DNA of 64,000 bases from Corbicula japonica (GCA_038501625.1 JAZAYU010000019.1:6356709-6420708), one strand, 5' to 3'; shown: positions 11,739-23,794, numbered from the stretch's first letter. The notes: generated by a model from the sequence alone, not told the origin. A program made the numbers and translations.

Positions 11739-12184
11739 TCAACCCTTTACTCCAAAGAAAAGCGATTTTACACATGTGCAATCAGTATAGATCTAAATCA
11801 GCTGGCACATCCATGCCATCTGATCAGGATCTAAACTGTTTTATTCTTTATGTTATTTCTGTCCAAAAAGTGAACAGTGCAGATCATGATCAAATGGCAA
11901 AGACATTTCGATTGATCTGGATCTATACTGTTTGCCCATGCATTAACTTTTTCCTGTATAGATACACCTTTATTGCTAGGATGAACAGTTTAGATCCAGA
12001 TCAGCCGGCACATCTGTGCCATCTGATCAGGATCTAAACTGTTCGCTTTTTGATTCATTAGGTTATTTCTGACCAGAATGTGACCAGTGCAGATCCTGAT
12101 CAGACGGCACGGATGTGCCGGCTGATCTGGATCTACACTGGTCGCACATGCATAAAAATGCGTATCTATACGGGAAAGGGTTAA
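11739..12184. mobile_element. Two adjacent TH copies sharing one TTAA
   Basis: The first copy runs from about 11739 to 11946 and the second from 11943 to 12184 (242 bp, ending 'gggaaagggttaa'). TTAA at 11943-11946 is the boundary of both, as expected if one copy inserted at the terminal TTAA of the other. Confidence 0.88.
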
Positions 12185-12419
12185 AGGTGTATCTTAGGAG
12201 TAAAGGATTAAAATTCTAGATGCTTGAGGTCAAGTTCAGAAAGGAGTTACTGGATGTCAATTATGGACAGATGTCAATCATGGACAGATGTCAATCTTGG
12301 ACAAGTTGTAAAATAAAAAAAAATGTTTAAAAAAAAAATAAAGCTACATTAATTTTGTAGACTTTGTGTTAATTATTTCTTTACCGTATTCCCAGATGTT
12401 CCCATTTTATGGCAATATT

Positions 12420-13385
12420 TTGGAAAATCATAGAAGAATATCATCCAGGTGGGGATTTGAACCCATTGAAGTTGGGATTCGAACCAGCTCCGAATCATCA
12501 GGCCACCCTCCTTGTTTCAACAGTGATGAAAACTTCATGTGTAGATCTATGCACAAGCTGGTTGAGATTTGGTTGAGCTGGTCATTGTACTAAGGCTTGA
12601 ACCTGACACAATCCTTTACTAGCTATACCTCAACAGCTTTGGGGCTTGAACCCACGAACTCCTTGCCAGATATTCTACTGATTAAGGCTTGAACTGGCTT
12701 CATTGTTTACAATCTTTTCTGCTCAACATTAGTATTGGAGAATGAACCTGGCACCACTTTTTACTAGCTATTTTACTGAACTTGAAGCAGTATGCTCAAC
12801 TTCACCTCAGCATTTGGGGCATGAACCTGGTACTGTACCAGTTGTCACTTGTGGTTGGCTGTTTGCTCAGCTTGACATCAGCATTGAGGCTTGAACCCAC
12901 CACCAATCCTTGTGAGCTATTCTGCTCATCTTGATGCCAGCATTTGGGCTTGAACCTGGCTTTACTGTTAACAATCTATTCTACTTAACCCTTTCCTCCA
13001 TATAAACGCCTTTTTACGCATTTGCCACCAGTGTAGATCCTGATCAGCCGGCACATCTGTGCTGTCTGATCAGGATCTGCACCGGTCACATTTTGGTCAG
13101 AGATAACCTAACAAATCAAAAGCGGACAGTTTAGATCCTGATCAGACGGCACGGATGTGCCGGCTGATCTGGATCTAAACTGTTCGCCCTCGCAATTTAG
13201 GTGAGTCTATGGAGGAAAGGGTTAACTTGATATTACAATTACTTCAGCATAAGCCACGTACCACTCTTTGGTTGGTATTTTGCTCAACTTTACATCGGCT
13301 TTGCTGTTTGAACCAGCTACTAACATAACCACTGTGAGTTTGACATGATTAGGGCTTGAACCTGGCATTGCTCTCAAGTAGCTTT
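12420..13385. repeat. Degenerate tandem array with tRNA B-box-like cores
   Basis: The phrase 'ggcttgaacctgg' or a variant recurs about every 70-100 bp (for example near 12590, 12640, 12690, 12745, 12810, 12890, 12955 and 13355), usually with 'tttactagctattctact' and 'cttgacatcagcattgg'. Weaker copies continue at 13.86-14.0 kb. Its reverse complement contains GGTTCAAGCC, which fits the polymerase III B-box GWTCRANNC. The array is interrupted by a TH element. It may be a decayed tRNA-derived SINE amplified in tandem. Confidence 0.6.
12985..13225. mobile_element. TH element, near-intact copy (241 bp)
   Basis: Ends are TTAACCCTTTCCTCCAT and ATGGAGGAAAGGGTTAA, perfect inverted repeats with TTAA at both edges. 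Hairpin 1 is flanked by 'gtgtagatcc...ggatctgcac' and hairpin 2 by 'gatcctgatcagacggcac' and 'gtgccggctgatctggatc'. One of the best copies for defining the family. Confidence 0.95.
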
Positions 13386-13390
13386 ACTAC

Positions 13391-13852
13391 TTGACCCTTG
13401 AGGCACGCCATGGGAAAAGGTACCGTCGGGCAGTTGACGTCAATCCTTGAAACGACGTCATAAAGTTGAGCAGACGACATTAATTATTATGCAATTCGCG
13501 GTAAAAATACCATTTTATTGTAAAAATGTGTAACAAAATCACTGTTTTGTTACGAGAAAGTTCTTTCTAAATATAGTAACAACAAAAATGACATAAAAAT
13601 GACCGAAGGTACCTTTTCCCGTGGCGTGCCTCACAACTTTTTACGTGTGTGTGACCAGTGTAGATCCAGATGATCCAGCACATCCATGCTGTCTGATCAG
13701 AATCTACACTTCAATTCTTGGCCAGAAATAAACTAATGAATAAAAAAAACAACAGTGCAGATCCTGATCAGATGGCATGAATGTGCTGGCTGATCTGGAT
13801 CTAAACTGTTTGTCCATGGACAACAGCCATATTCTAGGGAGTAAAAGGTTAA
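13391..13852. mobile_element. TH element split by a CR element
   Basis: TH sequence at 13391-13398 ('ttgaccct') and from 13634 ('caactttttacgtgtgtgtg...gtaaaaggttaa') encloses the CR element at 13399-13633. The short left fragment makes the left boundary less certain than the right. Confidence 0.7.
13399..13633. mobile_element. CR element, 235 bp, with perfect CRE
   Basis: Terminal inverted repeats TGAGGCACGCCATGGGAAAA and TTTTCCCGTGGCGTGCCTCA. TGACGTCA at 13435-13442, followed by 'cttgaaacgacgtcataaag'. No open frame; a non-autonomous MITE. Confidence 0.93.
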
Positions 13853-14193
13853 TTTGACATCAAGTGTTTTACTTAACTTGACATCAGCATTGCAGTTTTA
13901 GCCAGGATCAGCTCTGCTAACTTTACTACTAAATTTGGCATCCTTTGGGCTTGAACCTGGCTCCACTTCTACTAGTAATTCTACTCAACTTTAAATTAGC
14001 ATTGTGCTCCAGTTTTTAACTAGCAAAGATGCAGAGATGCTCAAACTATGGAGGTTATATTGCTTGTCAAATGTGTAAATCTTGTCAGTTGAGATGCACT
14101 GATGCATGATTACAGCTACACCACTTTTTGAGCAGCACCATGCAAAAAGTTTGCGTTGGTATTGACATTTTTAGTGGTAAATATTAACGTAGT

Positions 14194-14440
14194 TTAATAA
14201 CACTTTACTCCATATAAACACCTTTATTCCGTGGGTGAACAGTGTAGATCCAGATCAGCTGGCACAGTACTGACATCTTAATCGGGATGTACACTGTTTG
14301 CTTTTAGATTCATTTTGTTATTTCTGACAAAGATGCATACAGTGCAGATCCCCTTTAAGACGGCACAGATGTGACAAGTGATCTGGATCTACACTGGTTG
14401 CACATGTGTTAAAATGTGTATAAATGAAATAAAGGGATAA
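14194..14440. mobile_element. TH element copy, eroded
   Basis: Left end 'ttaataacactttactcc', right end 'aataaagggataa'. The first hairpin has lost some pairing ('catcttaatcgggatgt'). Confidence 0.85.
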
Positions 14441-14601
14441 GCAATGTCGTCTGCTCAACCGTGACATCATTCAATTTCAAGGAACAACTTGACGTTCGCG
14501 GCTCTTTTTGTGTTCTGGATGTATTATATGAAACTTAAACATTTAACATCAGTTCAGAGGTGCACCATAAAACTACAGCTGCATCTTAGTTTGTTTTGCC
14601 C

Positions 14602-15059
14602 TAAACCCTTTCCTACATATATACCCCTTTAACACATGTGCACCAGTGTAGATCCAGATCAGCCGACAGATCTGTGACATTAGGATCTGCAGTGTTAGCT
14701 TTTTTAAGAAATGTTTTAATAAATCAAAAAGCATACAGTACAGATCCTGATTTGATTGCACAGATGTATCAGCTGATTCTGTTTGCCCACACCATTAAGG
14801 TGTATATAACGAGGAAAGGGTAAAATCAAGTGCAACAAGTGTAGATTCTGATCTGGATTTGCACTGTTTGCATTTTAGTCACATATTACCTAATGATCCT
14901 TTCCGATAAGTGTTATTATCTCCCTTTGCTAATAATCTGGTCGCAGTTAATTCAAAAAGCGAACATCCTGATCAGACAGTATGTATGTGTCGGCTGATCT
15001 GGATCATCACTGTTTGCCATTTGAAGCTATATGAAATTATATATGGAGGAAAGGGTTAA
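14602..15059. mobile_element. Two adjacent TH copies
   Basis: 14602-14823 (left 'aaaccctttcctac', right 'gaggaaagggtaaa') and 14826-15059 (right end 'atatggaggaaagggttaa'). The second copy has lost most of hairpin 1 and its left end. Confidence 0.85.
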
Positions 15060-15600
15060 TATGTAGATCGTTGAAAAAATTAAGATGTTGGGTAATTGAC
15101 ATAAATATCCTTTTGGGCCTTATCATGCACCATAAGATAATGGCCTTGAAATAAGCAACCATGAGGTAATGGCCTTGAAATAATGCAATATTGCATTTCA
15201 GATATGTTAAGGTTTTAACAAAAAGTTTATTGGAAAGTAAGTACGTTTTTGACCTGAAATAATGACAACACAATCAGCTGTTTTCAGACCAAAAATTGGG
15301 TCATTAAAATGCATGCGTGATCACAACAAACAGAACTGACCTTGAACCTAAGATATTTTTAGAACATTACATCATGGATATTTACAAAACATTGCAGTTT
15401 TTTTCGAGTTTTGCAAGTTTTCATCCGGTTTTTGCATACAGTCTTATTGAAAATATTATTTAATGACCTTTTGGTGAAATCAAAACCTCGATATATGTTT
15501 CTGTCACTGATTATTTTGTTTTAACATGTTATTGTGTACAAAAATTCTCCCAAGTTATTTTTAGGTCAGAAGGTGGAGTCTAGAAAATTCTAGATTTTGA
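15060..15600. other. Upstream region of CREBRF, no gene seen
   Basis: Contains a short duplication ('ataatggccttgaaataa' at 15137 and 15168) and AT-rich sequence leading to the candidate first exon. No TATA box is obvious. Confidence 0.4.
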
Positions 15601-15618
15601 TTAGTCGAAAACTGGGAC

Positions 15619-15626
15619 TCATGTGA
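15619..15626. promoter_or_regulatory. Possible M-box/E-box TCATGTGA
   Basis: TCATGTGA lies about 40 nt upstream of the candidate CREBRF first exon. MiT/TFE bHLH-zip factors bind this word. One 8-bp match alone is weak evidence; its position is the only other support. Confidence 0.2.
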
Positions 15627-15659
15627 CAGCTATTCCCGCAATTTCTCATAAACCAAAAC

Positions 15660-15802
15660 ATTCTCCATGTTGGATTTAGGAAAATGTAAACAATGACGAT
15701 TTACCTCGATATTTGCTAGTTTAACGGATTGAAAATTGTGGATACTAAACAGGAAAGCGGCAAAGAAGGCCTTGTAGAACGATTGTTGAAAGATTTAGAG
15801 AG
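15660..15802 (+). other. CREBRF: Candidate first exon of CREBRF with uORFs
   Basis: Ends in the strong donor 'gagag|gtaagt' (GT at 15803). Read without stops after the TAG at 15717-15719, it ends with two overhanging bases AG, which join the A at 28470 to make AGA (Arg) and continue the open frame of the next exon. Three short upstream frames precede that TAG: 15667-15696, a start-stop ATGTAA at 15684-15689, and 15693-15719. From 15720 on there is no ATG. GTG at 15738 has A at -3 and G at +4. The upstream exon boundary (transcription start) is a guess. Confidence 0.55.
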
Positions 15803-18194
15803 GTAAGTTCATTTGATTTATCATAAAATGCAGATTAGAAGTCGGACGTTTCGCCAACAAATTTTGCTGTCAAGATGTTGCGCAACCTTTGTTGTTTAGC
15901 ATTTATAAATCACCATTTCGTTCATCAGTTCCGGTTCGTGTTTAATGGTAATGATATAGATGACTAACTCTTGATTTTAAATATCTTGCCAAACCACAAA
16001 AAGATAACAAGAAGAACATTTTCTGATGCAAAACGTCCCGAATGACCTACCTAAGTAATTGGGATCTTTGTTAGGTAACCATGATAAAAAATAATGGACA
16101 CTTAGTAATTACTCAGTCAGTCATTTCATAAACATTATTGATTGTGTTTGTTGATTTGTTTTATTTTCTATAAATCAAGAGTAAGTTGTGAAGCTAGTGT
16201 TCTAGATGAACTGCCTGGGCAGTGGATTTTTGATGAATTTGGTCATCTGCCAACAAATCAAAACAAAGAAAAAACACTTCCTTTTTATTGAATTCTAAAA
16301 TTATTACTGTTTTCAAGAAATGATCAGGATGGTAGGACATATGGGTTACCAATATCAACTTTCTTTGTTTTATTTGGTTGTGTTAAATTTGGGTGTGTGT
16401 AATCTGTTCCATTTTATTTTTGAACATGACATTATAAGGAATATTTGATGACATGTCCAAAAGGTAGGTAGTTTTACTTTCATTTTATATCAGATATCAC
16501 ATTTGAATTAAAATATGATTATATCTACATTGCAGAATATGCAAAATGATTCTAGACCCAATTTTCATTTTTTATTGTTTGGTAATACACATCATTATGG
16601 AATATGACATTATTACTAGTACTAGTTAAGTACAAGAAAATAATTTAAATGATAATGTACAAAGTGAAGGTAGAAGCTTTAAATATAAACCAAAACTAAA
16701 CAGCATATTTTTCAGTTTTAATAATTCCAGATTTTTTTTATTAAACTTCAGGCTATAAGTACTAGTACACCCTGCTGTGTTTGTCATACTCATTCAATAG
16801 TGATGTTGAGTAACCCTGAACAAGGTTCATAAACTAGAATGAACAGCTTTATTGTCGAACATAATGAAGAACACTAGTCAGTTGCTGAGAATTTACTTTA
16901 TATTGGAATTCTTATGTCATAACTGACTGTTCACCTTTTAGCTCCCAGCTCATTATGTGAGCCAATGTACATGGTGACCTATTTTTTAAACTTTATAAAA
17001 GTTTTGAAAACTTCATTATGACAAAGTATGTTCATCTATCCATAAACTTTTTATTTATTAATAATTAAAAAACAGTTTGACCTACATGTAGTCACCAAAC
17101 ATGGTATATAGATTGCTTACAGTGTTACATGGTCAGCAGGTGACCCACGTCAAAGGTCAAGGTAACAATGACTGAATTGAAAATAGGTTTTCAATCAATA
17201 ACAGTTACTGTGTAGATAGATTGTTTATTGTCAGTTGATGACCCCTATTAATTTTAGGGTCAAATGGTCAAAAGTCAAGGTCACACCAACATGTAATTGA
17301 AATTCTTTTAGCAATAACCGTAACAGTGTGACTTAGTAACAACCTCTGATGTATAGGTTACATATGATCAATATACGACTCCTATTAAAATAAGAAAGTG
17401 ATTAATCACAGTTTGTGAAGATCTGATTAACACTAATCATTAAACTTGTTACATTGCTTGTGGTAAGTATATGACACCTATTGTTTTGATGGTCAGAGGG
17501 TCAGAGGCCAAGGACAGAAATAGAAGTGCATAAAAGGGGCATAAATTCAAAAATATATTTGGAAGAGTGACTGTAATTTAGAAATAAAGTAGTTATAATG
17601 GGGGACATTTACTTTAAAATGTGAGTATTTATAAAACATGCACTCCTGCTGCAAGTTTTGAAGAGTTGTGGAACTTGTTGGAAATGAAATAACTAATAAT
17701 GGTAAATGTTTAAACTGATTTTGAAGTTATTAAGTAGTTTTTATGAAGTTAATGACCAAGTAATGATGAATAAAACTTTGTGAAAATTGTAGGATTAATA
17801 TTTTAAAACAATATTTTCGTTCTGATTATATAATTACCATGCACCATTAAAGTTGATAATTCAGTATTTTTTTTATTGAGTTAAGGGACTAACTGCATGA
17901 AATGTGTGACAGAGGCACCTACAGTTACACTTGTGACTAAATAATTTATTTTAAAATCATTTAATTTGTACAGATGTAATTATTGGGAAAACCCAATTCT
18001 GTTCTAATTTCATTTCTGATTGGGCCATCTCATGGGTTAAAAACAAGGACACTGGGGGTATAAAGTAGAACAATTAGTGATTAGTTTATGTAAGGTTTAG
18101 TATTTTTACGTGATGTAAACATAATTGGGTATTGCAGTAGAAAACTTCTTTTGGATTTACATTTGAATTGAACTTTGTTAAAATGCTTTTCCAG
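15803..18194. other. First CREBRF intron, repeat-poor part
   Basis: AT-rich. From about 16939 to 17550 lies a decayed repeat beginning 'agctcccagctcattatgtgag' with 'aaaggtcaaggt' and 'ggtcaaaagtcaaggtcaca' words, apparently an old relative of the long element at 26427-27757. No exon was found here. Confidence 0.45.
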
Positions 18195-18195
18195 C

Positions 18196-18424
18196 TTAAC
18201 TCTTCACTCAATATTTACAGGTTTTATCGTGTGCCACCAGTGCAGATCCAGATCAGCTGGCACATCTGTGCTGTATAATCTGGATCTATATTGGTCACCT
18301 CTTGGTCAGAAATAACCCAGTGAATGTAAAACAAAACTTGAATTTGTTACATGGATGTGCCCGGCTGATCTGGATCTACGCAGTTTGCCTTTAGATTATA
18401 GCCATATACCATAGAGTAAAGACA
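18196..18424. mobile_element. TH element copy adjoining the satellite
   Basis: Left 'ttaactcttcactcaatatt', right 'catagagtaaag'. It sits about 70 bp before the 30-bp satellite, whose unit contains the same word 'ctgatctggatctacactg'. Confidence 0.85.
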
Positions 18425-18496
18425 ATTTGACCCGGCTTCTTTCAATTTGAGCCAGTCCACTGACATTAGGGATTTCATTGACTTAATTGTATAGAT

Positions 18497-20345
18497 TGCG
18501 GGCTGAAGCGAGTCTACGCTGTTAATGATAGGCTAATCTGGATCTACACTGTTAATGATAGGCTGATGTGAGTCTACACTGTTAATGATAGGCTGATCTG
18601 GATCTACACTGTTAATCATAGGCTGATGTGAGTCTACACTGTTAATGATAGGCTGATCTGGGTCTACACTGTTAATGATAGGCTGATCTGGGTCTGCACT
18701 GTTAATGATAGGCTGATCTGGATCTACACTGTTTATGATAGGCTGATGTGAGTCTACACTGTTAATGATGGGCTGATCTGGGTCTACACTGTTTATGATA
18801 GGCTGATGTGAGTCTACGCTGTTAATGATGGGCTGATCTGTGTCTACACTTTTTATGATAGACTGATGTGAGTCTACGCTGTAAATAATGGGCTGATCTG
18901 GGTCTACACTTTTTATGATAGGCTGATGTGAGTCTACACTGTTAATGAAAGGCTGATCAGTATCTTCATTGTTTATGATAGGCCGATGTGAGACTACACT
19001 GTTATTGATAGGCTGATGAGATTCTACACTGTTAATGATAGGCTGATCTGGGTCTACACTGTTTATGATAGGCTGATTTTGGGCTACACTGTTTATGATA
19101 GGCGGATCTGGGTCTACCCTGATATGATAGGCTGATGTGAGTCTACACTGTTAATGATAGGCTGATTTGGGTCTACACTGTTATGATAGGCTGATTTCAG
19201 GCTACACAGTTTATGATAGGCGGATCTGGGTCCACACTGTTTATGATAGGCTGATATGAGTCTACACTGTTAATGAAAGGCTGAACAGTATCTACATTGT
19301 TTATGATAGGCTGATCTGGGTCTACACTGTTTATGATAGGCTGAACAGTATCTACATAGTTAATGATAGGCTGATCTGGGTCTACACTGTTTATGATAGG
19401 CTGAACAGTATCTACACTGTTAATGATGGGCTGGTCTGGGTCTACACTGTTTATGATAGGCTGAACAGTATCTACATTGTTAATGATAGGCTGATCTGGG
19501 TCTACACTGATTATGATAGGCTGAACAGTATCTACATTGTTAATGATGGGCTGGTCTGGGTCTACACTGTTTATGATAGGCTGATGTGCGTCTACACTGT
19601 TAATGATGGACTGATCTGGATCTACACAGTTTATGATAGGCTGATATGAGTCTACCCTGTTAATGATAGGCTGATGTGAGTCTACATTGTTAATGAAAGG
19701 CTGATCAGTATCTACATTGTTTATGATAGGCTGATGTGAGCCTACACTGTTTATGATAGGCTGATCTGGGTCTACACTGTTTATGATAGGCTGATGTGAG
19801 TCCACACTGTTAATGATAGGCTGATGAGAGTCTACATTGTTTATGATAGGCTGATGTGAGTCTACACAGTTTATGATAGGCTGATGTGAGTCTACACTGT
19901 TTATGATAGGCTGATCTGGGTCTACACTGTTTATGATAGGCTGATGTGAGTCTAAACTGTTTATGATAGGCTGATCTGGGTCTACACAGTTTATGATAGG
20001 CTGATGTGAGCCTACACTGTTAATGATAGGCTGATCTGGGCCTACACAGTTTATGATAGGCTGATGTGAGCCTACACTGTTTATGATAGGCTGATCTGGG
20101 TCTACACTGTTTATGATAGGCTGATGAGAGTCTACATTGTTTATGATAGGCTGATGTGAGTCCACACTGTTAATGATACGCTGATCTGGGTATACACTGT
20201 TTATGATAGGCTGATCTGGGTCTACACTGTGTATGATAGGCTGATCTGGGTATACATTGTTTATGATCTGGGTATACACTGTTTATGATAGGCTGATCTG
20301 GGTCTACAGTGTGTATGACTGGTTGATCTGTATCTACATTGTTTA
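18497..20345. repeat. 30-bp satellite, ~60 units, alternating types
   Basis: Unit 'gtctacactgttaatgat' plus 'aggctgatstgr'. Two variants, one with 'gatgtgagtctac' and one with 'gatctgggtctac' or 'gatctggatctac', often alternate, giving a 60-bp higher-order period; a third type with 'gctgaacagtatctac' dominates 19280-19560. Thirty is a multiple of three, so a long - strand frame (19197-20279) encodes a decapeptide like PIINSVDPDQ over and over. No start context, signal or unique flank supports translation. Confidence 0.95.
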
Positions 20346-20514
20346 TGATAGAAATAATCCAATAAAGATACATGCAGACTGATCTATGATAGATCAAAAT
20401 TGGTTGCCCATGGCAAATAGGTCGTCATACCCCATGGGCAACCAGTGTAGATGTTGATTAACCTGCACATGGTATAAAATAGTTCATATTCTATAAATCC
20501 CATACAGTAAAGTG

Positions 20515-20729
20515 TAACCCTCTACTCCATGGGTGAACAGAGTAGATCCAGATCAGCTCTAACACCCATGCTATCTGATCTGTATCTTCACTTTTTGCAA
20601 TTTGGTTAGAAATAACCTAATGAATCTTAAAGCGAACAATGTAGATCCCTGATCAGATGGAAATGAAGTGCAAACTATTCTGGATCTGCACTATTTGCCC
20701 ATGTGATAAAGGCGTATCTAAGGGGTTAA
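20515..20729. mobile_element. TH element copy
   Basis: Left 'taaccctctactcc', right 'aaggggttaa', on the far side of the satellite from the copy at 18196. A further TH scrap occurs at 20400-20470. Confidence 0.85.
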
Positions 20730-21221
20730 GTGATTAGCTGCGATTTAGCTACTTGTACGTGTAAGTCATTGAACTTGTTGTGCAGGTCATACTAATGATG
20801 TTATGCTAATTTCTCTGCATGGTTTATGTATTGATCAGTTAATTTACTTGCAAGCACCTGTACTGCTTACTTACATTAAGAATTTATGAGTTAAATTATG
20901 TCATATATGATATATACATATACACCTTTTTATCACATGAACGATCAATGTCAAAACTGTTGCGACAGGAAAAAATTCTGGGCGATGATGCTTAAGCTAT
21001 GGGTTGATTTTGATGGTTACTGCCATTTCTAGTAAATTCTACACTTGGGATTTAAAAAACACCAATTGTCTTTTATACAAATGAGCTAAGATATGTTTCT
21101 CAAGTTTGTTTGACTATTTTATCTAAGGGGTAAAAAGCAGTTGAATTTGAAATCATATGTTTTCAAATTGATAAAACTGGAAAGGGGTTTTGAACACTCT
21201 TTATCCTAGTGCAAAAATGGT
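20730..21221. other. Intronic, nothing recognised
   Basis: Plain AT-rich sequence with no exon, RNA or repeat that I can support. Confidence 0.4.
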
Positions 21222-21461
21222 TTAATCCTTTCCTGTATAGATACACCATTATTGCTAGGGCGAACAGTTTAGATCCAGATCAGCCGGCACATCCGTGCCG
21301 GCTGATCAGGATCTAAACTGTTCGCTTTGATTCATTAGGTTATTTCTGACCAAAAGTCGACTAGTGCAGATCCTGATCAGACGGCACGGATGTACCGGCT
21401 GATCTGGATCTACACTGGTCGCACATGCGTAAAAATGCATATATATCCAGGAAAGGATTAA
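21222..21461. mobile_element. TH element, near-intact copy (240 bp)
   Basis: TTAATCCTTTCCTG at left, CAGGAAAGGATTAA at right. Both ends carry the same C-to-T change at the first base after TTAA, a compensated pair. Hairpin 1 is flanked by 'gtttagatcc...ggatctaaac'. Confidence 0.95.
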
Positions 21462-21546
21462 CTCCGTAATTAAATTGTACTTACAACATATACCGTTATT
21501 GCACTAAGGTGACAAAATTAAGTTAAAGGTTTAGGTAAGTGCTGCG

Positions 21547-21790
21547 ATACTAGTCTAATAATTCAAAGTTTGCCATTGGTCAGTTCTGATTAAAGGGCTC
21601 AGTTTCAGCCAATCAGATTGCAAAGGTCTTAGACTTGTATTCATTAGCTTGGTATTATGACACAATAGAACATGGGCCCAGAATCATAAAACAGAGATTG
21701 AAAAGCAGATTTTAGACAGAGCTAAATTTTAACCAATCAAATTCCAGAGATTGGAGATTTAAATCAGGTTTTGCTTTTACAATTTTGAGA
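21547..21790. mobile_element. CCAAT-bearing inverted-repeat element copies
   Basis: 'gtttcagccaatcagattg' and 'ttttaaccaatcaaattcc' with 'cccagaatcataaaac' fit the family best seen at 60854-60985. Boundaries are unclear. Confidence 0.45.
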
Positions 21791-22313
21791 ACCTAACAAT
21801 TCTGTGCTGTTACATGTTTTGGAACAAACTGGCATGGCCTTGAAGTTGAAGAAATGTTATATTTATGATTATGTAATGTTGACTTTGTTTATCTCGTTGT
21901 TTTCTTGTCCTTTAGAGGGGATGCATAATATGAATAAATTTTATTGATCGAATAGCCAAGGAATGGATTTAGAGGGAAATTCAGAAGAAATAGTCTTTTT
22001 TAAGATGTTCTCATTGAGCCCAAGGAGGAGTTTCAGGTAAAAAATGTACTAACTGTACTACAAACTTAAAAATAAACATTCTGAAAAAAATGAAAAACTG
22101 TAAAAAAAAATCAAGGCCATTCTTTCATAATTTTGGAAACCGTTTCAAGCATTATTACAAGACCTGGACAAAAACCTAAGTTATGACCCCCTTGACCTTG
22201 GGACAGATGACAGCATGGGCTAGTAAGCCAATTCCCCATGACAACTTAAGCCCTGCCGGCAACCCTTGGTCTTATACGTTGGGTAATTGTAAAAAGTTTA
22301 AAATGTAGATAAA

Positions 22314-22495
22314 TACAGTCGAACCTGTCTTAAGCAGCCACCCAAGGGAGTGACAAAAAAGTGGAGCTAAACAATGGTGGCTGTTAAAGACAGGTAAAAA
22401 TGAAAACAAAATGTCAGTTTAGGACGAATTCAAACTGGCTGTTTAAGAAGGGTTATTGTTATTCACATGCGGCTGCTAAGGCAGGTTGAACTGTA
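22314..22495. mobile_element. MITE with TACAGTCGAACCTG ends (182 bp)
   Basis: Left TACAGTCGAACCTGTCTTA, right TAAGGCAGGTTGAACTGTA: terminal inverted repeats with few mismatches. Inside are 'ggtggctgttaaagacaggt' and 'ggctgtttaagaagg' echoes. No coding capacity. Confidence 0.88.
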
Positions 22496-22889
22496 TTCTT
22501 AAAACACTGCTTTGTCATCCCAAGCCAATCTCTGATAGCCAACTGCAGTGTAGACCTTGATGGTGGGTCTGCTGTGGAATTTGCTGGAATAATGTAGAAC
22601 ATGATCAGACTTAGTGGACAAAGTGGAAGGCATATAGAGTTGCACTCGTCCCTCCGTCTGTACGTCCCCAAATTTTGTGGCATCAACTCTTCCTTAACTA
22701 TAATGCAGATTTCTTTCAAACTTGCACTGATCAAGCAGGATGTGTAGATGATCGTTTAGAAAGAATTTTTTCCTGCAACCATTTTTACCAGATTTATGGC
22801 CCTTTGTTATTAAAAATTATGTTGCAGCAGTTCGGGCATCAGTATCCGAGGACATTTCTAGATACGGTTATCTCTTTACACCACATATA

Positions 22890-23325
22890 CATGTTTTACT
22901 GCATGGGCAACCAGTGTAGATCCAGATCAGATGGCACAGATGTATCATCTTATCAGTATCTACACTGTTCACTTCTTTTCTTGCTCAGAGATAACCTAAT
23001 TAATTTAAAAGGCAACCGGTGTATATCCTTATCAGATAGCATAGATGTGTCAGCTGATCTGGATCTACACTGTTCACTTCTATTCTTGCTCAGAGATAAC
23101 CTAATTAATTTAAAAGGCAACCGGTTTATATCCTTATCAGATAGCATAGATGTGTCAGCTGATCTGGATCTACACTGGTCATTTCTATTCTTGCTCAGAG
23201 ATAACCTAATTAATCTGAAAGGCAACCGATGTAGATCCTTACCAGATAGCATAGATGTGTTGCCTGATCTGGATCTACACTCATCACTCACGAAAAACCA
23301 CCATCTCGCAGGGAGAAAAGGGTTG
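22890..23325. mobile_element. TH-derived tandem cluster
   Basis: Half-elements are repeated in tandem: 'ttgctcagagataacctaat' occurs three times (about 22980, 23087 and 23194), each followed by 'aaaggcaaccg' and a hairpin ending 'gatctggatctacac'. The period is about 107 bp. Open frames on both strands are by-products. Confidence 0.85.
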
Positions 23326-23794
23326 ATAACCTAAGATTCAATGGCATGCCATTAATAGGTGAAATTATTGATAAAATATAAAGAAAAGTGAAAATAGGAA
23401 GTAAATAACTAATATTAAAGCTGCCACTTTCATTAATGTTTTATATAAATATGTTTTCATGGTGTTTTGATCGAATGCTGGCCCGAGGTGTTAAATAAAG
23501 AAAAAATATAAGTTAAGTTTTTCCCTCAAAATATTTAATGAATTTCAAAGGAATGGTGCACATATACAATTCAGCTGTGGAGTATAATAAAACAAAAATG
23601 TTTGGATATTTCTATGATGATTTTGATTTTAGGTAATAATTAACAGTTGAATTAAGAAGAATTAGTATTTTTATTGTTCAATTTGTTACGAATTCAGCCA
23701 TCTGAACGTTGTTGTTAAAACATACATAAGTCTAAAAATTGTTTCAAAATTTAATTTTGAACAAAATACTATAAACAACTGTTTGTCATTTATT

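Noticed and set aside
18497..20345. CRISPR-like array
   Set aside because: Units are contiguous 30-bp repeats without unique spacers, in a eukaryotic intron; it is a satellite.
22675..23334. 219-codon + strand frame with an internal ~36-residue repeat
   Set aside because: The repeat is the TH-derived 107-bp tandem cluster; both strands are open and no signal or domain is present.
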